Origin: Adlercreutzia agrestimuris
GTDB lineage: Bacteria; Actinomycetota; Coriobacteriia; Coriobacteriales; Eggerthellaceae
Direction of reading: 5' to 3'
Assembly: GCF_943193125.1 (NCBI RefSeq)
Contig: NZ_CALPCX010000001.1
Location: 186,001 to 250,000, forward strand
DNA length: 64,000 bases
The notes beneath the pieces are model-generated. The model did not search any database, was not told where the DNA came from, and worked only from the letters and a program-made list of their open reading frames with translations. Positions 46,506 through 55,117 of the stretch are shown here, piece after piece. The position numbers and the translations under genes were made by a program. Every line of letters starts with the position of its first letter. Within the stretch, counting starts at the first letter, position 1.

Positions 46506-48011
46506 TTACGATGCGGACTTATCAACCATATCAATGAGCTGCTGCTTTGAATGAATATGCAGCTTCTTATAAATGCTCTTCACGTGCTCACGTACGGTGT
46601 TTTCAGAAACGAAGAGGCGCTTTGCAATGCTTGCACGCGTATGTCCTTGCGCTAAATAGCGAAATACTTCACTCTCGCGCTCCGTTAGACGATAGCGGTA
46701 TGCAAGCTCAGCACAGCGTGCCGCATGAGGGTCGGGCGTTTGATCCGACGCCTCGGCATCCTGTTCATGCTCTTGCGGAGAGGTTGTAGCAATTGCGGAG
46801 CTTTGCTTTGCCTGCGGTGTTGCCCCTAAAGCAATGCCGCCCACACCTACTTCACCAGAAACGCTGCTTGTTCCAGCCGCTTCCCAAACCACCTTATTAC
46901 TGAGCAGCAAAATGGCAGCTATAGCAACAAGAAAAGCAACCAGTACCACGCTGTTCATAAGCGACTGAGCATTATTGCCACCGAGCGGAATGAGCACCTG
47001 CCCAATAACAACACCGATGGCGTGTCCCACATCAAGCACTGTCCAAGCCGCCGGAAACAAAAACGAAAGCGAAACGATGGCACGACGATGCGTGCCCACG
47101 AGTACTAAAAGTACGAAAACTTTGAGCATCTGCCATGCAAAAAGTGTTGCCGACAACCATACAGAGGCCAGATCAAGCCACACAATATTAAGCAGAATAA
47201 CCGCCAGTACAAACACCGCAAAGCCTTTTAGCAGCGTCAAAGTTTGTATGCGCTTGCGACCAATTACAAGCACTACCACAAGAACCAAACAAACAACCAT
47301 GCCCACTATTGCAGTGCTCTCGTTAATGGTGCGCATGTTGTCTTCGGTGCAACCATCCGCAGTTGTTCCCGCAACAATGCCAAGCGCAATGGCGAATAAT
47401 GCAATACCTGCCGCCAACTTCGCAAACTCTGAAGGGTGCCTTGGACGAATAAGTAAGGGACTTGATTCCAGTGACACTTTTCGCATGCTGCCAACAAAAC
47501 AAGCAAGCGACCCAACACCTGACAACGATACTAAAACCGGAATACCCAGCTCTGCACCGTTCATGAGCAAGTAGTCAACAAAAATGCCCACGAGCATGCC
47601 TGCGCATGCGCAGCACAAAGCATCGCTTCGGCTATAGTTAGCAAGAGCGGTTGCCCAAACATAGGCAAGAGCAGAAACCGAAAAACCCACCACAAGAGCC
47701 GCAAGATAGATTCCCCAAAGCGGCAAAAGCGTTCGCGAGAGCAACACAATGGCAATTGTGCTTATCACTACCGCAAGCGCACCAAGTCCAAGCATCCATG
47801 TAGGCGAAAATGCTGCGCGATCTTGTTTGTATGACACTAGGCAGAAGACAAGCAATAAACTAGCGCTCACATCGCCTGCTGCCAGTGGTGAAAAACTCAT
47901 ACCCGCCGAAGACGGAAAGAGAAACGAAACCGCCGCATTTTGCCAGGCAAAAAAGAGGCCAAAGCCCACTATAGTCAAGATAGCACGCGAAACTGACATG
48001 CTTTGCGTCAC
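46506..48011 (-). CDS. LuxR-type regulator with 12-helix membrane domain
   Basis: 501 aa, GTG start with GGGAGGG upstream. About 12 hydrophobic segments in residues 8-385 (first LTIVGFGLFFAWQN), then a flexible Gly/Ser/Gln linker and a C-terminal LuxR helix-turn-helix (YRLTERESEVFRYLAQGHT, SENTVREHVKSIYKKLHIHS). This class is very frequent in Eggerthellaceae and is usually next to flavin reductase genes. It probably senses a small molecule at the membrane and binds DNA directly. Its divergent neighbour at 48205 is the likely target. Confidence 0.92.
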   Translation of the reverse strand: MTQSMSVSRAILTIVGFGLFFAWQNAAVSFLFPSSAGMSFSPLAAGDVSASLLLVFCLVSYKQDRAAFSPTWMLGLGALAVVISTIAIVLLSRTLLPLWGIYLAALVVGFSVSALAYVWATALANYSRSDALCCACAGMLVGIFVDYLLMNGAELGIPVLVSLSGVGSLACFVGSMRKVSLESSPLLIRPRHPSEFAKLAAGIALFAIALGIVAGTTADGCTEDNMRTINESTAIVGMVVCLVLVVVLVIGRKRIQTLTLLKGFAVFVLAVILLNIVWLDLASVWLSATLFAWQMLKVFVLLVLVGTHRRAIVSLSFLFPAAWTVLDVGHAIGVVIGQVLIPLGGNNAQSLMNSVVLVAFLVAIAAILLLSNKVVWEAAGTSSVSGEVGVGGIALGATPQAKQSSAIATTSPQEHEQDAEASDQTPDPHAARCAELAYRYRLTERESEVFRYLAQGHTRASIAKRLFVSENTVREHVKSIYKKLHIHSKQQLIDMVDKSAS

Positions 48012-48046
48012 GGTTCCCTCCCTTCCCCGAAACGTGCTATGAAATC

Positions 48047-48075
48047 AAATTACGCCCTTTTTGCGCTGATGACAA
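48047..48075 (-). promoter_or_regulatory. Promoter of the LuxR-type gene
   Basis: Minus-strand TTGTCA (48070-48075) and TAATTT (48047-48052) are 17 bases apart, 36 bases before the GTG start. Confidence 0.5.
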
Positions 48076-48088
48076 GCGATTTTTACAA

Positions 48089-48106
48089 AACCACCCGTTT
48101 GTGGTT
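48089..48106. promoter_or_regulatory. Inverted repeat in the LuxR-flavoprotein intergenic region
   Basis: AACCAC and GTGGTT are separated by six bases, just upstream of the luxR -35 and 99 bases before the flavoprotein ATG. It is a possible shared operator. Confidence 0.4.
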
Positions 48107-48204
48107 ACCCCTTTCAAGCTATCTTGAGCAGCGAAAGGCGACAGCAACCAACAAGTTACGAGAGAGCTTGACTGTCGCAAGGGAGAATGACCTCAGGAGG
48201 GTTC

Positions 48205-50112
48205 ATGAAACAATCAACGAAGGGCGTATCTCGCCGCTCATTCCTCAAGGGCGCTGCACTTGCTGGCGTGGGCGCAGCGGCAACATCTATGATTGCCGGT
48301 TGCGCGCCCACTGCAAGCGGTGACGCACAAAACGCCGAAGATCTTGCTGCTACCGGTACGGGCACCTCAGCATCTGGCAACCCTGCATGGCTTGGCGATG
48401 CCCCTGTCATTGACGAAGCAGATGTCGTAAACACCATTGACACCGAACTTCTCGTTATTGGTGGCGGCGAAAGCGGCCTACCCGCCGCTCGCCGTGCAGC
48501 CGAGCTTGGTATGAAGGTTGTTGTAATGGAGAAGCAACCTGAAGACACGTGGGCACCCATCGGTTGCGACGTTGGAACAATCAATTCGCAAACCTATCTC
48601 AACACAGGCGCAGAAGCAGTAGACGAAATGCAGGTCCTCAACGAGTGGCAACTGCGCAGCTACTGCCGCACGATGCCCTCCGTTGCAAAAATGTATGCAA
48701 CGCGCTCCGGTGAAGCATACGATTGGATTTGCGAGCTTGCTCCGCAGGAAGAACTTGACGAGTACCAGGTGCTTTATAGTTTCCCCAACGGCCGTAATCG
48801 CGTTGCCGTCAACCACTCTGGCTACACTTCATTCCCGGGTACGGTTTCTCACCGTGACTTCAACAACAAGCTTGGTAATGGCGAAAACCAACCAGCTTGG
48901 GGTCCCATTATGCGCTACAGCATTGAAAAATCCCAAGAGCTTGGTGCAGAATGGCTCTTCTCTACCTCAGCTCTTGTACTGATTCAGGATGAAGAAGGTA
49001 GCGTATGCGGTGCTTATGGCGAAGGTCCGGAGGGCATTGTCCGCGTAAATGCCGACGCCGTTTTGCTGGCATGCGGCGACTTCTCAGGTAATGGCGAGAT
49101 GGTACTTGCTCTCAATGATGAGGTTCGCCAACTAGCAGAAACTTCCGACATTGACACCTCTGATCCTTCAAGCTTCATGGGCATGGGTCAAGACGGCATG
49201 GGTCACAAGCTTGCTTGCTGGGCAGGTGGCGTCATGGAGCCTGGCCCTCGCGCTGCCATGAACTTCGGTAACGGCATGGGCGCCCCTGGCCTGACCGCTA
49301 TTGGCAATTACCCGGTCTTTGGTCCGGATGGCAAGCGCTTCTATAACGACTCGCAGCTGCAATTCGGCGGCCAAGGGTTCTTCGCCCGCCGTCCTCGTGG
49401 CGACATGATGTGCACCATTGCTGATGGCAAGTGGGAAGAAAACATCATGAATCAAGGCTACGAACACAACATGTCCTCAACCACCTGCGCTCGTGAGTGG
49501 GATCTGGTAAAAGAGTGCATGGAAAACTACACCACTGGTCCCGATGGCTTTGAGGTCTATGGCTTTACCGGCTTTGGCATGAATAAGTCAAAGATGTATG
49601 CCGCAGAAACGCTTGAAGAATTGGCTGACATTCTTGGATATGAAGGCGAAGCAAAGCAAGGATTGCTTGACGAAATTGCTCACTACAACGAGATGTGCGC
49701 AGCCGGCAAAGATACTGACTGGGGTCGCGATGAATCGCTCATGACGCCTCTTGATACGCCACCTTTCTTTGGTATGGCTGGAACTGCGGACAAAGGACGC
49801 GTTGCTTCTGGTATGGTGCAAATGTCAGGTGTTCTCGTGAACGATAATCAGCAGGTTCGCCGCGTTGATGACAGCATCATCAAGGGCTTGTACGCATGTG
49901 GCAACACCGCTGGTGGTCGCTATGCAATCCAGTATCACACCGCACTGGCTGGCAATTCAGTTGGTATAGCAATCACGCAAGGTTACTGCACTGGCGAACA
50001 CATCGCCCAGAACCTTGAAGCCGATAAAGCTTATGCTGATGAGTACGCCGCAAAGCTTGCTGAGCTGGCAGAACAGCGCGCCAACCAACCACAGGGTGGT
50101 CCGCCCATGTAG
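48205..50112 (+). CDS. Tat-exported FAD-dependent oxidoreductase
   Basis: 635 aa from ATG 48205, four bases after AGGAGG. The Tat signal is VSRRSFLKGAALAGVG, and SMIAGCAP gives Cys33 a lipobox. The FAD motif LLVIGGGESGLPAARRAAEL is near residue 86, and the C-terminal FAD segment includes RVDDSIIKGLYACGNTAGG. The middle (MNFGNGMGAPGLTAIGN, FYNDSQLQFGGQGFF) is family-typical. The substrate is unknown; such enzymes in Eggerthellaceae reduce aromatic or enoate acceptors. It lacks a cytochrome neighbour and is followed by a strong terminator. It is likely controlled by the divergent LuxR-type regulator. Confidence 0.92.
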   Translation: MKQSTKGVSRRSFLKGAALAGVGAAATSMIAGCAPTASGDAQNAEDLAATGTGTSASGNPAWLGDAPVIDEADVVNTIDTELLVIGGGESGLPAARRAAELGMKVVVMEKQPEDTWAPIGCDVGTINSQTYLNTGAEAVDEMQVLNEWQLRSYCRTMPSVAKMYATRSGEAYDWICELAPQEELDEYQVLYSFPNGRNRVAVNHSGYTSFPGTVSHRDFNNKLGNGENQPAWGPIMRYSIEKSQELGAEWLFSTSALVLIQDEEGSVCGAYGEGPEGIVRVNADAVLLACGDFSGNGEMVLALNDEVRQLAETSDIDTSDPSSFMGMGQDGMGHKLACWAGGVMEPGPRAAMNFGNGMGAPGLTAIGNYPVFGPDGKRFYNDSQLQFGGQGFFARRPRGDMMCTIADGKWEENIMNQGYEHNMSSTTCAREWDLVKECMENYTTGPDGFEVYGFTGFGMNKSKMYAAETLEELADILGYEGEAKQGLLDEIAHYNEMCAAGKDTDWGRDESLMTPLDTPPFFGMAGTADKGRVASGMVQMSGVLVNDNQQVRRVDDSIIKGLYACGNTAGGRYAIQYHTALAGNSVGIAITQGYCTGEHIAQNLEADKAYADEYAAKLAELAEQRANQPQGGPPM

Positions 50113-50180
50113 GCCATTTAGGCAACAAGCTTTACTCCCCTCCACAAAGAGTCGTGCAGCATTTTCTTGCTACACCCTCC

Positions 50181-50218
50181 GACCCCGCGACAACCCTCCC
50201 CTCGTCGCGGGGTCTTTG
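50181..50218 (+). terminator. Rho-independent terminator of the second flavoprotein
   Basis: An 11-base stem (GACCCCGCGAC with GTCGCGGGGTC) and a 12-base loop are followed by TTTGTAT. Confidence 0.85.
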
Positions 50219-50379
50219 TATAACATCACACGCTCCTTTGTTAGCAGGCACGTATCATGACCTCTACAGTTCGGCATAATTGACACATTGCGAACCGCCT
50301 TCTGGCACGCAGAACTCTAGTATAGAAAGTGTTGCATCAGGCAACCCGCATCAAAACCCGTGGCTAAAGGAGGCATACC

Positions 50380-50697
50380 ATGTCGCATAGAGAGCAATAT
50401 CAGCATGTAATTGAACTGCAAGAACGCGTTGTTCGCGAAATGAAGCGTTTAGAAGCTGAAGGCGAAGTTCCCTCAGCGCTTGAGCATGCAAAGGAAAAAG
50501 CTGTCGCATGGGCAGAGGCTGTTGAAAAAGAGGATGGCAACGACAAGTCATATCGCGAATGGCCGCCCAAGCAGTTCGCACATGAGCTCAAGAAAAATAT
50601 CAATCTGTTCGGCAACCATGAAGGCACCCAATTTGTCCGCGAATACGAACAGGCAGTTGGCAAGATCAAATACAACGCTGATCACGAAGAAGTCTAA
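50380..50697 (+). CDS. Small soluble helical protein, hypothetical
   Basis: 105 aa, not recognised. It is charged and largely helical: YQHVIELQERVVREMKRLEA, then KEKAVAWAEAVEKEDG, and a C-terminal REYEQAVGKIKY. No signal peptide, helix-turn-helix or cysteine. ATG 50380 has AAAGGAGG upstream, a strong site that supports a real gene. It stands alone between two hairpins. Confidence 0.65.
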   Translation: MSHREQYQHVIELQERVVREMKRLEAEGEVPSALEHAKEKAVAWAEAVEKEDGNDKSYREWPPKQFAHELKKNINLFGNHEGTQFVREYEQAVGKIKYNADHEEV

Positions 50698-50709
50698 ACA
50701 CAACCACCT

Positions 50710-50750
50710 GCACCCCAGGCACGACAGCACAACGCTCGCACCTGGGGTGC
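50710..50750. terminator. Bidirectional hairpin after the small helical protein
   Basis: A perfect ten-base stem (GCACCCCAGG with CCTGGGGTGC) and a 21-base loop. It lies between convergent genes; there is no T-run on either strand. Confidence 0.45.
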
Positions 50751-50788
50751 ATCACCGCCTCATGTGCAACGGACGCATGCCGGCAAGA

Positions 50789-51733
50789 CTACAAAAATAA
50801 TCCGTCAGCACCACCACGATATACACGATCTAATTCGCGTTGTTTTTGTCGCACGGATTCGGTAAGTTCTAACACGCTTTCTGTTATTACCTCATATTCA
50901 CCGGGATGACGAATATAGGTATCCACATCCCCAATCGTCGACCACATCATCTCTTCGTCCACCGAAAGTGTTGCACATCCAAACGCTAGGCGTCCGCAGA
51001 CAGGCTCATCACCCGTTGCCGCATGATACCAATTCACAATGAGCGGATTTTCGCCACCAGGCTTTACGAAATCATACGTGGTCACGCGGTCAAAACCATG
51101 CTCAACCAACCAAGTTACAGCCACATCAAATAACTCTGCATCACGCTCTTGATTCACGCAAATTAATTCAAAGCGCTCCACGCCAGCTCGGTTTGCCAGT
51201 CGAAGGGTACGAAGCAGCGTTTCAGGCGTCTGTCCTGCAATACCAACAGCAATCTTCATCCCTAAACGCGTGATGCTTGCTTGCTCAAGGAGAATGTCAG
51301 TTTTGCCCATCTCAGCTTCAGGCGAGCGAACACCCAACACAGCAGCTTCGCGCACATCGGCAGTAAAATAGCGCATCATTACCTGCGGCACCCCGCATGC
51401 CCGCAGCTCATTGGTGTGCCCCACCGTCAATCCGGCCGGGTCAGCCGTTGCAAACACCGACGTAGTGGGCGAAAGAGGCAAAAGGCGCTTCAGCCCCAAC
51501 ATAAGTCGCCGAAAATCCTCTGGCGAAAACGAGCTGACCGTGCCGCCACCCAACGTGAGTGACCGAATCTCCCACACAGCAGACTCCTCGGCAAAACTCT
51601 CGATATCGCACAAAATGGCATCCACATACGCACGCTTAATAGCCGGATTCACGCCGCTTAAAACCCCGCTGTCAATACCCTGAGCAGGCTTTACTACAAA
51701 TGGGATGTTAATAAATACGTCAAATGCTTGCAT
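50789..51733 (-). CDS. HemW-like radical SAM family protein lacking the iron-sulphur cysteines
   Basis: 314 aa. The order matches HemW/HemN-type proteins: DVFINIPFVVKPAQG at the start, SLTLGGGTVSSFSPEDFRRL at 57-76, TADPAGL near 97 and YFTADVREAAVLGVRSPE. In HemW the first motif is IPFCxxxCxxC. Here the Cys positions are Val and other non-Cys residues, so no [4Fe-4S]-SAM chemistry is expected. The TIM-barrel core is otherwise intact. The GGGT stretch that contacts SAM remains. A regulator or a haem-binding relative is possible. No coproporphyrinogen gene is next to it. Confidence 0.7.
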   Translation of the reverse strand: MQAFDVFINIPFVVKPAQGIDSGVLSGVNPAIKRAYVDAILCDIESFAEESAVWEIRSLTLGGGTVSSFSPEDFRRLMLGLKRLLPLSPTTSVFATADPAGLTVGHTNELRACGVPQVMMRYFTADVREAAVLGVRSPEAEMGKTDILLEQASITRLGMKIAVGIAGQTPETLLRTLRLANRAGVERFELICVNQERDAELFDVAVTWLVEHGFDRVTTYDFVKPGGENPLIVNWYHAATGDEPVCGRLAFGCATLSVDEEMMWSTIGDVDTYIRHPGEYEVITESVLELTESVRQKQRELDRVYRGGADGLFL

Positions 51734-51877
51734 TACCCCTCCGCCACAGCATTAATCTTACGATTCAGCTCAGAACGCACAAAAATCGGCCGTCCGATGG
51801 CTTATAGCCTAGCACCATCACCCTCACCCGTTGCGGGGGGTCTTGCATTTTTGCAGGCAGATCAAGCTTTACGACAC

Positions 51878-54460
51878 TTAGTAGGGTTCATCCAAATTAG
51901 CATGAGCATAAGCATCTGCGTCAAGACCAAAGAAGCGCTCTTGCGCATACCGATCAAGCGCTACCAGTGCAATCATGCCCGCATTGTCACCACACGCCGA
52001 CAGTGGCGGCATGATAAGACGAACTCCCAAACGCTCACACATTTCCTCATATGCTTGGCGAAGTCGCGGATTTGCCGCAACGCCACCCCCAAGACAAAAC
52101 GTCTTCGCACCCGTTTGCTTGAGCGCATCAGTTGCTTTTTTAACCTGTACATCCACAACAGCCTGCTGAAAACTTGCACAAATATCGGGAATATTGAGGG
52201 TATGACCAGCAGCTCGTTCGTTGTTGATATAAGTGACCACTGCCGTTTTAAGACCCGAGAGCGAAAAGCGTAGATCTCCTGAATGCATCATGGCACGCGG
52301 AAAAGCAATAGCATCAGGGTCACCCTTTGCCGCTTCGCGCGAAATAATAGGTCCGCCGGGATATCCCAGACCAAGCGCCTTCGCCACCTTATCAAACGCT
52401 TCACCTACGGCATCATCAATAGTTGAGCCCAGGGTTTCATAATCACCCCAGTCTCGCATGTATACCAACATCGTATTGCCACCGGAAACCAACGACACCA
52501 CCGCAGGCGGCGCAAAATCCGGAGCTCCAATTTTATTGGCATAGAGGTGGCCTTCTAAATGATGCACGCCAATGAAGGGCACCTCAAGCGCCCATGCTGC
52601 ACCTTTACCAAATGCTACACCCACTACCAGCGCGCCCACCAAACCCGGCGCATACGTCACTGCTACAGCATCAATGTTTTCCCAGTTCATGCGCGCCTGC
52701 TCAAGGCATTCATCACAAACGCCACAGATGGCTTCAATGTGTTTGCGACTAGCAATCTCAGGCACCACGCCACCAAAACGTGCGTGAAAGTCAATTTGCG
52801 ATGCCACCACATCAGACAGCAACTCGCCTGCTCCATCCACGAGGGCTGCAGCAGTTTCGTCACACGACGACTCAATTGCAAGAATTCGTGGTGAAGGCTT
52901 TTTTGTGCCCTCATTTTTGTATGCGGATACCTCAGCACAAGAGAGCGTATTGCCGCCCTTCGCGTCTGCAGCAATATCACGCTCATCAGTCACTTGCGTT
53001 GCACGTGCTGCATCAATTTGCAGCTCCATGCCTGCTACGTCGTGAGATGCAATCGGCAACGGACCTTGCATAATCAGGGCATCTTCGCCATCTGAATAGT
53101 AGCGAGGTCGTGTCCCAAGTGCGTGAAAACCAAGCGCCTCGTACAACGACTGCGCACCAGCATTTGCCGCCCGCACCTCTAAGCTGCACTCCTGTGCGCC
53201 CAAATCTCGTGCATCCGCTGCCACGCGCGCTAAAAGCTCGCGCGCAATTCCGCGGCGACGTGCCTCTGGCGCCACGCCAACCTTAAGAATCTGTACCTGC
53301 CCGTCAACAATCCATCCGCCCGCATAACCCACAAGAGTCTGACCCGCAGGCGCGCCACCAAGAGCATCATCGGTATAAGCTGCCCACCACACGCGATCGG
53401 GGCGCGGCAATTCGTCCATAACCAGCGCTTCTGACCAGGCATCTGTGCCCATAATCTCGCGCTCAAGCGCTGCCACCTCGCCGGCGTGAGCCGCATCCAG
53501 CGGCTTATAAGTCACCCCCGATGCATCAGCACGAGCGTTAAGCACGGCGCTGTCATGCATAGTGGCTCGCTGATCACGGCGAAGGCTTGCCTCAGCAACA
53601 TCATTGACGCCTGTTGTCAAATTACGCGGATCATTTTTCGCCAGACGAATGCGCTCATTCTCTTCAGCGTCCGACAATCTGGTGTAGACCGGCAATGCAT
53701 AAGCGGGATTGTGCCGCGCAACATCAAAGGGGTCAGCCTCACCTGAGCGCCACGCAGCCTGAAGTGCAAGCAACAAACCACGACCTGTTGGCGTCCAAAG
53801 CTGCTCTTCAGCGAACTGCCCGCACGGCAAAAACAACTCTGCATATTTTTTGAGACCGTCACCCATAAGGATAAGCGCACTTCCTGCAGCTGTCTCCAAA
53901 GGCGGCGCACCCAATAAGTTAGCGCCTTCGTCTCCTGCCAACTCACTGGCTGCAAGCTCAGCCTTCACCACTCGGTCAGCTTCAAGTCGCTGAACTGCGG
54001 ATTCGTTGGCAGTTGTATCTTGCAGCATATACCGAACAGGATAGACTTCCTTACGCATGGCGTCAGCCACCACCGCAACAGATCCGCGAAGCCCCGATGC
54101 CCAACCTTGCCACGCCACCGCATCAAGTGTTGAAACGCCAATGAGTGCGACACCCAAGGCAGAAGCAATACCTTTTGCTGTTGCCATAGCAATGCGCACG
54201 CCTGTAAACGATCCTGGACCACGACCAACGCAAACACAAGCTATCTCGTCACGCGAAATGCCACACTCACGCAAAGTTTCATCAATACAAGGCAGCAACT
54301 TTGTATTTGACGCGCGGTGAGCAGCCACTTCCACTGATGCCACCACGCAAATCTCACGTGTGACACGATTTAAGCGACCCACACCCAGCGCAATCACTTC
54401 GTTTGCCGTGTCAAATGCCAAAACGACCGGATCGGCCGTTTCCGTATTCACGTACGTCAT
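51878..54460 (-). CDS. Fused TsaB-RimI-TsaD (tRNA t6A synthesis and protein N-acetylation)
   Basis: 860 aa from ATG 54460, after AGGAA. TsaB covers residues about 12-285 (LAFDTANEVIALGVGR, GRGPGSFTGVRIAMATAKGIA), with a longer than usual insert near 160-200. The RimI GNAT acetyltransferase is about 315-470 (VGVAPEARRRGIARELLARV is the acetyl-CoA loop). TsaD runs from about 525 to the end (LAIESSCDETAAAL, HHLEGHLYANK, whose His residues bind metal, SLVSGGNTML). TsaB and TsaD with TsaE make threonylcarbamoyl-adenosine at tRNA position 37; RimI acetylates an S18 N-terminus. tsaE lies 10 bases upstream. Fusion fixes the TsaB:TsaD ratio at 1:1. Confidence 0.95.
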   Translation of the reverse strand: MTYVNTETADPVVLAFDTANEVIALGVGRLNRVTREICVVASVEVAAHRASNTKLLPCIDETLRECGISRDEIACVCVGRGPGSFTGVRIAMATAKGIASALGVALIGVSTLDAVAWQGWASGLRGSVAVVADAMRKEVYPVRYMLQDTTANESAVQRLEADRVVKAELAASELAGDEGANLLGAPPLETAAGSALILMGDGLKKYAELFLPCGQFAEEQLWTPTGRGLLLALQAAWRSGEADPFDVARHNPAYALPVYTRLSDAEENERIRLAKNDPRNLTTGVNDVAEASLRRDQRATMHDSAVLNARADASGVTYKPLDAAHAGEVAALEREIMGTDAWSEALVMDELPRPDRVWWAAYTDDALGGAPAGQTLVGYAGGWIVDGQVQILKVGVAPEARRRGIARELLARVAADARDLGAQECSLEVRAANAGAQSLYEALGFHALGTRPRYYSDGEDALIMQGPLPIASHDVAGMELQIDAARATQVTDERDIAADAKGGNTLSCAEVSAYKNEGTKKPSPRILAIESSCDETAAALVDGAGELLSDVVASQIDFHARFGGVVPEIASRKHIEAICGVCDECLEQARMNWENIDAVAVTYAPGLVGALVVGVAFGKGAAWALEVPFIGVHHLEGHLYANKIGAPDFAPPAVVSLVSGGNTMLVYMRDWGDYETLGSTIDDAVGEAFDKVAKALGLGYPGGPIISREAAKGDPDAIAFPRAMMHSGDLRFSLSGLKTAVVTYINNERAAGHTLNIPDICASFQQAVVDVQVKKATDALKQTGAKTFCLGGGVAANPRLRQAYEEMCERLGVRLIMPPLSACGDNAGMIALVALDRYAQERFFGLDADAYAHANLDEPY

Positions 54461-54470
54461 ATGCAATTTC

Positions 54471-54983
54471 CTATGCTTTCATTAGGCGTGACTTTGAATC
54501 CGTTGCCCAAACGTGCAACAGCTGTCGCGCACGATCACCTATCGCGCGTACCGTAATCTTGCGATCGTTGTCCTCATCTTGACTACGAGCAATAGCAATA
54601 TCCAAATATGAATACGGCATAGAGTCAAGGAACTTTTCGCCCCATTCAATCACTGACACGCTGTCGCCATCAATCGTTTCGTAAAACCCGATGTCTTCAA
54701 GTTGTTCAGGGTCGTCAAGCCGATAAAGATCAAAATGATACAGGGGCAACCCATCAGGTGTGCCTTGATAAGCAAGCAAGATATTAAATGTCGGCGAGAC
54801 AATGGCATCGCGAATACCCAACGCCAAAGCTAATCCCTGCACAAACTGCGTCTTACCTGCGCCAAGATCTCCTGAGAGCACAATGGTATCACCTTCGTGC
54901 AGATACGGGACTAACGTTGCCGCCAGCTGTTTTGTAGATTCCGGCGATGTCGTTTTACGCGTATATGTCAGACTGCTTCCCAT
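54471..54983 (-). CDS. tsaE: tRNA threonylcarbamoyladenosine ATPase TsaE
   Basis: 170 aa from ATG 54983. Walker A GDLGAGKTQFVQGLA is near residue 37, followed by IVSPTFNILLAYQG, FDLYRLDDPEQLEDIG and VIEWGEKF, the TsaE signatures. ATP hydrolysis resets the TsaB-TsaD complex. The preceding eight codons of the frame are not supported. No ribosome site is present, but an extended -10 sits six bases before this ATG, so a leaderless mRNA is predicted. The fused tsaB-rimI-tsaD follows in 10 bases. Confidence 0.93.
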   Translation of the reverse strand: MGSSLTYTRKTTSPESTKQLAATLVPYLHEGDTIVLSGDLGAGKTQFVQGLALALGIRDAIVSPTFNILLAYQGTPDGLPLYHFDLYRLDDPEQLEDIGFYETIDGDSVSVIEWGEKFLDSMPYSYLDIAIARSQDEDNDRKITVRAIGDRARQLLHVWATDSKSRLMKA

Positions 54984-54989
54984 ACGTCT

Positions 54990-54998
54990 ATCATACCA
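54990..54998 (-). promoter_or_regulatory. Extended -10 element directly before tsaE
   Basis: TGGTATGAT on the minus strand, six bases before the tsaE ATG. It has no -35, which extended -10 promoters do not need. Transcription would begin on or beside the start codon. Confidence 0.45.
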
Positions 54999-55117
54999 CG
55001 GCATCAAACCATCGGTTTCATATGCGAAAAAAGCACGGAAACTCTTTTCGTCTCATGCGGCAGTCTTCAGACATACAGCACGCTGCGTTTTGATGCCTGC
55101 CTCAATAATTCAGCGCA

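Noticed and set aside
51734..51877. Terminator between the HemW-like gene and the Tsa fusion
   Set aside because: Only four-base stems could be drawn and T-runs do not fit; not reported as a feature.
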